Origin: an uncultured Clostridia bacterium
GTDB lineage: Bacteria; Bacillota; Clostridia; TANB77; CAG-508
Assembly (NCBI GenBank): GCA_934178555.1
Contig: CAKPQL010000031.1
Location: 1 to 5,644, forward strand
DNA: 5,644 nucleotides
Direction of reading: 5' to 3'
In this document: positions 1-4,953 of the stretch, one piece after another
Layout: each line of letters starts with the position of its first letter
How positions within the stretch are numbered: position 1 is the stretch's first letter
Program-made: the position numbers and the translations under genes
Notes under the pieces: model-generated
Databases searched by the model: none
Told to the model about the DNA's origin: nothing
What the model saw: only the letters and a program-made list of their open reading frames with translations

Positions 1-888
1 GGTTCTTTTACTTTAGAAAAAATTAAACCTACAGATCTTATGAAACTTTATGATATGCTAGAACAAGATACACAAATTAAAAGACTTGCTAAAAATAATG
101 GTGAGCGTACTTTGAAACCATTATCTAAAAAGACTATTCTAGAACATCATAGACTAATAAGTGCAATGCTACACAAGGCTGTATATTGGCAACTAATACT
201 TTATAATCCTGCAGATAGAGTTCAACCACCAAGAGCCCCAAAAGCACAACGTAAATTCTACGATGATGAACAATGTAAAGTTCTTTTAAGAGGATTAAAT
301 GAACTTGAAGAAAATGAAATGAAATATAAAGTTGCTATTATTCTTACAGTATTTACTGGAGTCAGATTAGGTGAATTAATGGGACTTGACTGGGAAAATA
401 TTGATTTCAGGAACAAAGAAATAACTGTAAACAAATCAAGTCAATATTTAGCGAGTACGGGAGTTTATACCAAGACGCCTAAAACACCTAGTTCTTATAG
501 ACACATTTCTATACCTGATTCTGTCATTGAAATACTTGAAGAATATAAATTATGGTATAATGATCAAAAAGATCTTTGTGGTGAATTCTTGGAAGAATCT
601 AATAGGTTATTTGTACAAGATAATGGCAAACCTATGCATCCTGATACGGTAAGTAAATGGTTTGTTAAATTTGTTCAGAAGATAGGACTACCTTATTTGA
701 ATTTTCATGGTATCAGACATACAAATGCTACTCTACTTATTTCTCAAAATGTTGATGTAGCAGTTGTAGCTGCAAGATTAGGACATGCACAAATTAGTAC
801 GACATTTAATTTCTATGTTCATCCACTTGCTTCTCACAATAGAAGTGCTGGTATAGTCTTGCAGAATTTATTAGTAGATAAAAACTAA
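1..888 (+). CDS. Tyrosine recombinase (phage/ICE-type integrase), 5' partial
   Basis: The frame is open from base 1, thirteen codons before the first ATG at 40, so the true start lies outside the window and the N-terminal arm-binding part is missing. The remaining 295 residues hold the end of the SAM-like core-binding domain (about nt 115-255) and the whole catalytic domain. The catalytic set is visible: Arg in GVRLGEL (codon 364), a hairpin Lys in the TPKTP stretch (about 481), HxxR in HGIRH (about 706-720), LGH (about 778-786) and the nucleophile Tyr of FNFYVH at 814-816. The family cuts and rejoins att sites to integrate or excise phages and conjugative elements. A tRNA-Met 3' half lies 190 bp downstream, the usual arrangement for an integrase beside its att core. 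The catalytic domain looks intact. Which element it belongs to cannot be told from the window. Confidence 0.93.
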   Translation, partial: GSFTLEKIKPTDLMKLYDMLEQDTQIKRLAKNNGERTLKPLSKKTILEHHRLISAMLHKAVYWQLILYNPADRVQPPRAPKAQRKFYDDEQCKVLLRGLNELEENEMKYKVAIILTVFTGVRLGELMGLDWENIDFRNKEITVNKSSQYLASTGVYTKTPKTPSSYRHISIPDSVIEILEEYKLWYNDQKDLCGEFLEESNRLFVQDNGKPMHPDTVSKWFVKFVQKIGLPYLNFHGIRHTNATLLISQNVDVAVVAARLGHAQISTTFNFYVHPLASHNRSAGIVLQNLLVDKN

Positions 889-1035
889 TATACTTATCAG
901 CTAAAACTCTTGATTTCAATAAGTTCAAAATTTGCTTTTTTTAGATTATAAATGAGGATTGATGCTATTTTATGGGCTTTCTAAAAATTCCTGTCCCCAA
1001 GCTGTCCCCATTTACGTCAAAATTATGTCAGAGAC
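889..1035. other. Integrase-att intergenic region
   Basis: No gene is visible between the integrase stop and the tRNA-Met remnant. The segment is AT-rich except for the paired CTGTCCCCA repeats at 991-1010. By position it is the arm of the attachment site next to the integrase. That role is inferred, not shown. Confidence 0.5.
991..1010. repeat. Tandem CTGTCCCCA direct repeats, candidate integrase arm sites
   Basis: CTGTCCCCA occurs at 991-999 and again at 1002-1010, an 11-bp period (about one helical turn). It is a C-rich island in AT-rich DNA between the integrase stop and the tRNA-Met att core. Short direct repeats in this position are often arm-type binding sites of tyrosine recombinases in Gram-positive prophages. 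The function is inferred from position and spacing. Confidence 0.5.
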
Positions 1036-1069
1036 AAAAAAATAAGAGTCTGCAATCTCTTGAGACTCT
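1036..1069 (-). terminator. Rho-independent terminator downstream of tRNA-Met remnant
   Basis: Perfect 7-bp arms, AGAGTCT at 1045-1051 and AGACTCT at 1063-1069, enclose an 11-nt loop. On the minus strand the hairpin is followed by TA and seven T (complement of A 1036-1042). It sits 12 bp beyond the CCA end of the tRNA remnant and would have ended the tRNA transcript. It could also stop read-through toward the convergent integrase gene. Confidence 0.75.
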
Positions 1070-1080
1070 AGTTAAATTCT

Positions 1081-1127
1081 TGGTTGCTGGGGCAAGACTC
1101 GAACTTGCGACCTTTGGGTTATGAGCC
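1081..1127 (-). pseudogene. tRNA-Met (CAT) 3' half, probable att core
   Basis: Read on the minus strand this is the 3' half of a tRNA: anticodon loop CTCATAA (1119-1125, anticodon CAT at 1121-1123), 3' anticodon stem CCCAA, variable region, a perfect T arm (GCAAG, loop TTCGAGT, CTTGC), acceptor strand CCCAGCA, discriminator A and encoded CCA at 1081-1083. The 5' half should continue at higher coordinates but is absent: no D arm or TGCTGGG acceptor strand follows. From 1128 upward the sequence is transposase coding sequence, and the 5' anticodon strand reads ACAGG instead of the expected TTGGG. So it cannot make a tRNA. A tRNA 3' half next to an integrase is the classic att core or its duplicate. 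Confidence 0.87.
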
Positions 1128-1411
1128 TGTTGCCCAGAAATTGCTATTTCCAAATTTATATCTTAAATTCCCATAGTCTTTGAATATCATCATTGAACTC
1201 TTTTCTTTCAAATATCCCATTATACTTGCTACACTACACTTTGGTGGTATACTTACAAGCATATGTATATGATCTGCACATAATTCTGCCTCTATTATTT
1301 TTACTCTTTTCTGCTCACATAATCTCCTTAATATTACTCCTGTATCTTTTATTATTTCTTCATATATTTGAATTTCCATGTACTGTGTGCTAAACTATTA
1401 TTGTCTTTCAT
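1124..1411 (-). pseudogene. tnpA: IS200-like transposase tnpA remnant (internal deletion, C-terminus lost)
   Basis: The natural start is ATG at 1409-1411, eight bases after the AAGGAGG at 1420-1426. It begins MKDNNSLAHSTW, typical of IS200 TnpA. Beside the complete copy at 2309-2764 there is a net 40-nt deletion just after that Trp codon, which removes the KYHIVF...KYRRK block and shifts frame, so translation from the true start stops after 19 codons. The remainder is open from an internal ATG at 1379. It carries an intact HUH motif (DHIHML, second His at 1263-1265), SIPPK, GYLKEKSS and FW. Homology ends at GGCT, where the tRNA-Met remnant takes over and supplies the stop codon (TAA from the anticodon loop). 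The C-terminal helix with the catalytic Tyr is lost. This copy cannot make an active enzyme. Confidence 0.88.
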
Positions 1412-1414
1412 GAT

Positions 1415-1482
1415 AACAACCTCCTTTTTTGATTTTTCTTGTGGTTGGCGACCACATTTATTATATCAAAAAGGAGGTTGTT
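1415..1482 (-). promoter_or_regulatory. RBS-masking leader hairpin of tnpA remnant
   Basis: Inverted repeat with arms 1415-1433 and 1465-1482, matching over 18 positions with one extra A/T in the left arm. In the minus-strand transcript the arm containing AACAACCTCC pairs with the arm carrying the Shine-Dalgarno AAGGAGG (1420-1426). A second hairpin, TGTGGT/ACCACA around loop bases TGGCG, sits inside. The start codon lies just outside the base. Known IS200 biology includes a leader stem-loop that occludes the transposase RBS, and this fits that role. Confidence 0.7.
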
Positions 1483-1499
1483 TTTTACTTATAGCTAGA

Positions 1500-1532
1500 A
1501 GCTTTTAGAATCCCGCGTATAACACGGGGGGG
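1500..1532 (-). mobile_element. Left end (LE) hairpin of the truncated IS200-like copy
   Basis: CCCGCG at 1512-1517 pairs with CACGGG at 1523-1528 around TATAA, with a G-T wobble on the minus strand. It is preceded by AAGCTTTTAGAATC, like the AAGCTTTTAATC next to the LE hairpin of the second copy (2840-2849). Position upstream of tnpA and the shared flank identify it as the left end. A run of seven G at 1526-1532 is out of keeping with the AT-rich surroundings. The right end of this element is gone. Confidence 0.6.
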
Positions 1533-1542
1533 TTATATACCC

Positions 1543-1581
1543 AAAAAAGTTGCAAACACCATAGGTATTTGCAACTTTTTT
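1543..1581. terminator. Strong bidirectional terminator hairpin
   Basis: Perfect 14-bp arms, 1543-1556 and 1568-1581, begin with six A and end with six T, so either strand gives GC-containing stem plus U-run. The loop adds an inner ACC/GGT pair around ATA. It lies downstream of the minus-strand cysteine-rich gene (stop at 1654) and would end that transcript. It also insulates the IS remnant to the left. Confidence 0.8.
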
Positions 1582-1605
1582 CTAATAGGAAATATTCTTA
1601 TTAGA
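1581..1605. repeat. Second perfect stem-loop beside the terminator
   Basis: TCTAATA (1581-1587) and TATTAGA (1599-1605) pair, and the stem extends inward through a G-T pair and GAA/TTC to an ATA triloop, giving 11 pairs. It shares base 1581 with the terminator at 1543-1581. A further small hairpin, TCTCTC/GAGAGA, lies at 1628-1643. Together these fill the gap between the terminator and the stop of the cysteine-rich gene. No gene is visible here. Confidence 0.6.
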
Positions 1606-1653
1606 TAGATATTTCGCCCACTATTGTTCTCTCTACAGAGAGATTTTCTACGA

Positions 1654-2052
1654 TTAATCATAATCAACGTAGATTTCTTCCATGGCTATTTCCACTTCTT
1701 CTTCACTAAAACCAATGTGACGTAATTTACATCGCATAGCTTCTTCTGAAGACATGTGTCCTTCGCCAAGACAAATTGGACATAAAGTACTAGAACGTCC
1801 GAAATTCCAATATACTTTACCTTTTCCGTTGCACCCTGGACAAAGGGTTTGATTAGATTTTGTTGCTGAATTCAATCCTAGTACTATGTTGTATGAACGT
1901 AACTCATTCCGGATCCAATCTCTAGAAACTTTTTGAGAAGAAACGTATCCTTTGCCAAGACAATATGAACATAAAGTACTAGAATGTCCAAAATTCCAAT
2001 ATACTTTACCTTTTCCGTTACATCCTGGACAAGTAATAGTAGTTGATTCCAT
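1654..2052 (-). CDS. Duplicated DnaJ-like zinc-finger (CxxCxGxG) protein
   Basis: This 132-aa protein has four CxxCxGxG motifs: Cys 8/11, 28/31, 71/74 and 91/94. It consists of two units: CPGCNGKGKVYWNFG, then SSTLC and CLGxGxxSS, repeating with a 63-residue period. At DNA level the two copies are nearly identical over about 70 bp at an exact 189-bp offset, a fairly young tandem duplication. The motif is that of the DnaJ central zinc domain and of small proteins such as anti-TRAP, where two such motifs bind one zinc. Here two zinc sites are expected. There is no J domain, membrane segment or signal peptide. The tails after each unit are charged, and the C-terminal one is acidic. A start ATG with AAAGGAT eight bases upstream supports expression. 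Function is unknown; protein or RNA binding is a guess. It sits between two IS200-like copies. Confidence 0.8.
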   Translation of the reverse strand: MESTTITCPGCNGKGKVYWNFGHSSTLCSYCLGKGYVSSQKVSRDWIRNELRSYNIVLGLNSATKSNQTLCPGCNGKGKVYWNFGRSSTLCPICLGEGHMSSEEAMRCKLRHIGFSEEEVEIAMEEIYVDYD

Positions 2053-2097
2053 TTAAAATCATCCTTTCGTAGTATAGAAGAATATAATTTTTACATT

Positions 2098-2129
2098 ATT
2101 ATATTAACATAATATTTTTTGAAAGTCAA
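2098..2129 (-). promoter_or_regulatory. Candidate promoter of the cysteine-rich gene
   Basis: On the minus strand TTGACT (2124-2129) is followed after 17 bases by TAATAT (2101-2106). A perfect TATAAT (2098-2103) overlaps it but at a 20-base spacing. Transcription would start some 40 bases before the ATG at 2052. The -35 box is good and the -10 choice is uncertain. Confidence 0.45.
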
Positions 2130-2203
2130 ATTTGTAATGTGTAATTAACTTTTGATAATACCATAGTGAAATTTATAATTAATGTGTTCTTATACAAAAT
2201 CAT

Positions 2204-2226
2204 AACCACGTGTAAAACGCGTGGTT
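2204..2226 (-). repeat. Right end (RE) hairpin of IS200-like element
   Basis: Ten pairs with one G-T wobble, arms 2204-2213 (AACCACGTGT) and 2217-2226 (ACGCGTGGTT), with an AAA triloop. It lies beyond the 3' end of tnpA and is the expected TnpA recognition hairpin at the right end. Confidence 0.7.
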
Positions 2227-2293
2227 TGAACTTGCCCTAAAAGGGCTTATAACATTGCCAGCTCCTAAAAGCGCTGGCTTTCGCTTCGTTCAA
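2226..2293 (-). ncRNA. Branched structured segment between tnpA stop and RE
   Basis: A closing stem TTGAAC (2226-2231) / GTTCAA (2288-2293) encloses two further hairpins: GCCCT/AGGGC with an AAA triloop (2234-2246) and GCCAGC/GCTGGC (2257-2262 with 2273-2278). In the minus-strand RNA a GC-GAAA-GC tetraloop can form next to the last. The segment lies between the transposase stop at 2309 and the right-end hairpin, with which the closing stem shares base 2226. It may serve as a terminator or 3' UTR fold. It may also be a relic of the guide-type RNA found at the right end of relatives that carry tnpB. No evidence of expression is available here, so calling it an RNA gene is a hypothesis. Confidence 0.4.
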
Positions 2294-2308
2294 GTCTTGA
2301 CGTAATGA

Positions 2309-2764
2309 CTACTTTAGCAAACCCTTAAAATGGTTATTATATTCTCTTTTTGTTAATTTATCTTCTAGTATATCTTCTTTTTCTTGTTCTCTTATGTATT
2401 TTCTTATTGTTGCTTCATTTAACCCTACTGTACTAATATAATAGCCTATTGTCCAGAAATTGCTATTTCTAAATTTATATCTTAAATTCCCATGGTCTTT
2501 GAATATCATCATTGAACTCTTTCCTTTTAAATATCCCATAAAACTTGATATATTTTGTTTGGGCGGTATTGATAACAACAAGTTCACGTGATCTGGCATC
2601 ATATGCCCTTCTATTATTTCAACACCTTTCCACTTACATAAATCTCTAATATAACCTTGTATATCTTTTCTTAATTTATGATATATTACCTTTCTTCTGT
2701 ATTTTGGAATGAATACTATGTGATACTTGCACAACCATTTTGTGTGTGATAAACTATTTGCCAT
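2309..2764 (-). CDS. tnpA: IS200-like Y1 transposase TnpA with altered HUH motif
   Basis: This 151-aa protein has the usual length for IS200/IS605 TnpA. Such enzymes act as dimers on single-stranded DNA at the replication fork, using HUH to hold the metal and a Tyr to attack. It opens MANSLSHTKW and KYHIVF-PKYRRK, continues with SIPPKQNISSFMGYLKGKSS (about 65-84), FW and GYYISTVGLNEATIRKYI, with the nucleophile Tyr at residue 123. The HUH motif at 59-61 reads H-V-N: the second His is Asn (codon AAC, 2582-2584), one base from CAC. The truncated copy at 1124-1411 keeps HIH. Loss of a metal ligand predicts weak or no activity, although the frame is otherwise intact. Its start has AAAGGAGA seven to eight bases upstream, within a masking hairpin. 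Confidence 0.9.
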   Translation of the reverse strand: MANSLSHTKWLCKYHIVFIPKYRRKVIYHKLRKDIQGYIRDLCKWKGVEIIEGHMMPDHVNLLLSIPPKQNISSFMGYLKGKSSMMIFKDHGNLRYKFRNSNFWTIGYYISTVGLNEATIRKYIREQEKEDILEDKLTKREYNNHFKGLLK

Positions 2765-2766
2765 AA

Positions 2767-2830
2767 GGAATCTCTCCTTTAATAATTTATATTGGCTTGA
2801 ACACCTAATATTATATCATGAAGAGCTTCC
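2767..2830 (-). promoter_or_regulatory. RBS-masking leader hairpin of complete tnpA
   Basis: Arms 2767-2777 and 2820-2830 pair over eleven positions with one mismatch and one G-T wobble in the RNA. The arm next to the gene contains AAAGGAGA (2773-2780), the tnpA Shine-Dalgarno, so it would be hidden in the stem. The bases differ from those of the other copy's leader, but the design is the same. This supports a conserved translational brake. Confidence 0.6.
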
Positions 2831-2832
2831 TT

Positions 2833-2871
2833 GATTAAAGCTTTTAATCTCACGCGCATAGCGCGTGGTTT
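2833..2871 (-). repeat. Left end (LE) hairpins of IS200-like element
   Basis: CACGCGC (2851-2857) and GCGCGTG (2861-2867) form a perfect 7-bp stem with an ATA loop. Beside it GATTAAA (2833-2839) and TTTAATC (2843-2849) form a second 7-bp stem. The first carries the CGCGTGGTTT word shared with the right end and is the likely TnpA recognition hairpin. Confidence 0.7.
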
Positions 2872-2897
2872 TTGTTTCACAAGGCTAAATCGTAATG

Positions 2898-2935
2898 AAA
2901 ATAGACGAGATTTTATAATTAATCCCGCCTATTTT
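2898..2935 (-). terminator. Terminator hairpin of the TPR gene
   Basis: Arms 2898-2912 and 2921-2935 pair over 15 positions on the minus strand, with two G-T wobbles, around an 8-nt loop. The stem base is A/T-rich and a short T run ends it. It begins about ten bases after the TPR stop codon at 2945, as expected for its transcript end. Confidence 0.6.
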
Positions 2936-2944
2936 TTATTATTT

Positions 2945-4138
2945 CTATTTATTCTTACTATATTTTTCAACTAATTCTCTAACTTCTTTTCCTAATGATG
3001 TTTCAAGTTGATTTTCAGATTTTAAACTTTCAAATAACTTTTCTATGATTTTAATATTTTCATTAGAAATATATGTTATTATTCTATTCTCTTTCAATAT
3101 TTCAATTAGTTTATCCTTTTCGGGCATCTCTTTATTGCCGCTTTTTTGAACAATATATTCTAATTCTTGTGATACAATTGGGTTAGAATCGAAATTTAAG
3201 CTATATACATATACAGCTTTTGCCAATTTCCATTCACCATTCTCAATAAAATAAAAACCTAAATTTCTGTAGTATCTGGCTAATTCTGATTCTCTATATA
3301 TTATATCAACACTATCTAATGTATTAAAATAGTATTTCTTGAAATCCTTTTGTGTTTTATATATTTCACCCTTTTCACTTATAGCAGAATAGTTATATGG
3401 ATCCCATTATAATGCTTTATTTAAAAACATCTCTGCTTCATCTAATAAATGTAATTCAAAATCTATATATGCTAGCTTTATATACACTGAGCTTATCGGA
3501 TATGAAATATTTTCAAAACTTTCACTTGGATTATTCTTCTCACAATATAAAAAAAATGCTACATTTGAACTAAATGACATCCATTTCTCTGGTGCATTGC
3601 TTTTCATTTCTTCTATCTTGTTTACATATTCATATAAATATGCCTTTGCTTTAGCATACTCTTTATTATTAAAAAATTGAGTACCTTTTTCAAGTAATTC
3701 ATCTATATTTAAGTTACTGTCAACTATAACTTTCTCCTCTTTTACTATATTTTCTTCTTTATCATTTTGTTTTAATTTAATGTTATCTGAATAGTTTTGA
3801 AGAAAGAAATCTAAGGTTTCCCTTGCCATAGTTTCATTTTTTACATATTTAGCATGATTTGTTTGTAAACCTTTCACAGTGTTTTCCTCATTTGCTTTTG
3901 CAATTAAAATCTTAATTACCATATATGCATACACCTGTAAAATTTCATAATATTCTAATTCGCTCTTCTTATCTAAATCTATATTTAAAATTTCTGCTAA
4001 TTTAAGTATAACTTCATTAGCTTGTTTTTTTTCATTAACAAATATTGCTCCAACCATATCAGGTTTAAAACATTTATATGCAAGATCCAGTTTTTGTTCA
4101 TGTGTCTTTGAACTCTTAAACATATCAAATAATCCCAT
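2945..4138 (-). pseudogene. TPR-like protein gene interrupted by one in-frame stop
   Basis: From ATG at 4138 the frame runs 243 codons to a TAA at 3407-3409. The same frame then stays open for another 153 codons to 2945-2947, with no shift. The joint reads KAL-stop-WDPYN, a typical TPR end where Glu (GAA) would be expected, so a single G-to-T change explains it. The original protein was 396 aa. TPR-like helix pairs are seen around 149-178 (LLEKGTQFFNNKEYAKAKAYL), 217-250 and 286-320 (RNLGFYFIENGEWKLAKAVY). The N-terminal 130 residues are helical and unassigned. There is no signal peptide or membrane segment. The downstream piece would start only at a poor TTG (3226) with no RBS, so it is not a separate gene. 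TPR proteins bind partner proteins, but this one's partner is unknown. The first 243 residues may still be made. Confidence 0.85.
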
Positions 4139-4144
4139 ATTTTC

Positions 4145-4150
4145 TCCTTA
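4145..4150 (-). promoter_or_regulatory. Ribosome binding site of the TPR gene
   Basis: AAGGAG lies about six bases before ATG 4138 on the minus strand. It fixes the start at MGLFDMF and shows the 5' part of the broken gene keeps good translation signals. Confidence 0.7.
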
Positions 4151-4196
4151 TTCTAATTAATACAATTCCATAAAGTATTTTTCTATTCTTTTCAGA

Positions 4197-4224
4197 ATTA
4201 TATCACTTTTTATTAAAAAATCAA
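4197..4224 (-). promoter_or_regulatory. Promoter of the TPR gene
   Basis: TTGATT (4219-4224), a 16-base spacer and a perfect TATAAT (4197-4202) read on the minus strand. Transcription would start near 4190, about 50 bases before the ATG. It lies just past the stop codon (4228) of the upstream small ORF, so the TPR gene appears to have been its own transcription unit. Confidence 0.6.
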
Positions 4225-4227
4225 ATC

Positions 4228-4419
4228 TTAAAATCTATATTTTTTACTAATTTTCAATTTCAAAAACTTCCACCGTTTTTTCAATGTAACAAAAAAGTAA
4301 GGAGCGTTCAATCCATTGATAAATCTGGTTTTATTGGCAACATTAAATCTTATTACCTTCGCTTTATGATTTCTTTCTGAAACTCCAAAATATTTTTGTA
4401 ATACTTCATTTATTTTCAT
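4228..4419 (-). CDS. Small basic protein of unknown function (63 aa), doubtful
   Basis: An open frame of 63 residues starting MKINEVLQKYFGVSERN and ending in a lysine-rich tail (TLKKRWKFLKLKISKKYRF). It is strongly basic, with no cysteines and no clear membrane segment. An in-frame TAG lies 21 bases before the ATG, so it cannot be extended, and no good Shine-Dalgarno is seen. The neighbours upstream are decayed frames, so this may be a surviving fragment of a longer gene. I do not recognise a family. Confidence 0.35.
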   Translation of the reverse strand: MKINEVLQKYFGVSERNHKAKVIRFNVANKTRFINGLNAPYFFVTLKKRWKFLKLKISKKYRF

Positions 4420-4465
4420 TATTGATATTCTTTTATTCTATTACTAATTTTTCATTGTTTCATTT

Positions 4466-4646
4466 ATTTTTTCTTCATCTTGTTTTATTCTTCTATGTTG
4501 AGTATTTTTAACTTTTCTAGTTTGGTTTTATAGCCTATATCTTTTACCTAGTCTTCGAATTAATGATCGTTTTTATGTATTTCTTTGTATATATCTATAT
4601 AGTCCCTAGCATAATTTTTTTATCTTTCAATTATTTTTTTGCACAT
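4466..4646 (-). pseudogene. Decayed reading frame with several in-frame stops
   Basis: One minus-strand frame from ATG 4646 looks coding but is cut by TAA at 4620-4622, TAA at 4560-4562, TAG at 4548-4550 and TAA at 4485-4487. The pieces read CKKIIER, then KNYARDYIDIYKEIHKNDH, then VKDIGYKTKLEKLKILNIEE. They are rich in charged helical residues with little low-complexity sequence. The frame gives no recognisable family. In DNA this AT-rich, chance frames of this kind can occur, so the call is tentative. Confidence 0.3.
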
Positions 4647-4661
4647 GCTTTACCTTCAAAA

Positions 4662-4678
4662 TGGTAATACAATTACCA
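4662..4678. repeat. Short hairpin between decayed genes
   Basis: TGGTAAT (4662-4668) and ATTACCA (4672-4678) form a perfect 7-bp stem with an ACA loop. Outer TTCAA/TTGAA words could lengthen it. It lies between two decayed minus-strand frames and may be an old terminator of the upstream zinc-ribbon gene. There is no strong T run. Confidence 0.4.
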
Positions 4679-4744
4679 ATAATTGTTGAATTATTTAAGC
4701 TTTCATTTTTCTAAAACTTCTTTATTCTATTATCTACAACTTTT

Positions 4745-4929
4745 CTATATTTTTTTGCATTTTTCTTCGTCACTTACTGATATTTCTGTACCATCATCAA
4801 AAATAATTAGAATTTTACCATATTTATATAACACTTATTACATTTGCAACCAATTAAGTGGTATCTGTGGTAGATTCAATTATATTATTACAAATCAAGC
4901 ACTTTATCCATATACTTAATCATCTTCAT
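4745..4929 (-). pseudogene. Zinc-ribbon-like small gene with three frameshifts
   Basis: The pieces line up in order but change frame three times. They are MKMIK from ATG 4929; IKCLICNNIIESTTDTT near 4905-4865; HLIGCKCNKCYINM near 4860-4820; then GKILIIFDDGTEISVSDEE to a TAG at 4745-4747. Joined, they give a protein of about 60 residues with a CxxC pair followed by CxC and xxC, a zinc-ribbon pattern. The CxxC-x-IIES plus CxCxxC arrangement recalls small Firmicutes proteins of the DUF7695 type. That match is from memory and not certain. It sits 25 bp downstream of the recombinase stop codon and in the same direction, so it may once have been co-transcribed with it. Confidence 0.45.
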
Positions 4930-4953
4930 AATACTTTAAATCCTATTTCATAT

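Larger units (their letters stand above)
2196..2875 (-). mobile_element. IS200-like insertion sequence, nearly complete (IS200/IS605 family)
   Basis: The element is about 680 bp with a single Y1 transposase gene and a subterminal hairpin at each end, the IS200 layout (no terminal inverted repeats). On the plus strand CGCGTGGTTT occurs at 2218-2227 (right end) and 2862-2871 (left end), each forming one arm of an end hairpin. This is as expected for a TnpA that recognises both ends. Exact tips cannot be fixed without an empty site, so the limits are approximate by ten bases or so. The family inserts without target duplication, and none is seen. There is no tnpB. A change in the HUH motif makes present mobility doubtful. 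Confidence 0.82.

Noticed and set aside
1081..1160. Complete tRNA-Met gene
   Set aside because: Only the 3' half fits; beyond 1127 the bases match transposase sequence and no D arm or 5' acceptor strand exists.
1119..1379. Functional 86-aa transposase
   Set aside because: The ATG at 1379 lies inside the gene in a frame created by a deletion, the catalytic Tyr region is missing and the last codons are tRNA sequence.
1193..1393. Plus-strand open frame of 66 codons rich in Leu
   Set aside because: It lies antisense to the tnpA remnant, has no RBS, and its hydrophobic look comes from complementing an AT-rich coding strand.
1124..2875. Composite transposon made of two IS200 copies around the cysteine-rich gene
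   Set aside because: IS200-type elements move as single-stranded circles and the left copy lacks one end. Flanking may be coincidence, and no joint movement can be shown.
2945..3226. Separate 93-aa gene starting at TTG 3226
   Set aside because: The frame is continuous with the upstream TPR frame apart from one TAA, and there is no RBS before the TTG. It is the 3' part of the broken gene.
4683..4919. Plus-strand open frame of 78 codons
   Set aside because: It overlaps the frameshifted zinc-ribbon pieces on the other strand, has no RBS, and its composition is low-complexity Phe/Tyr/Leu. It is treated as a shadow.
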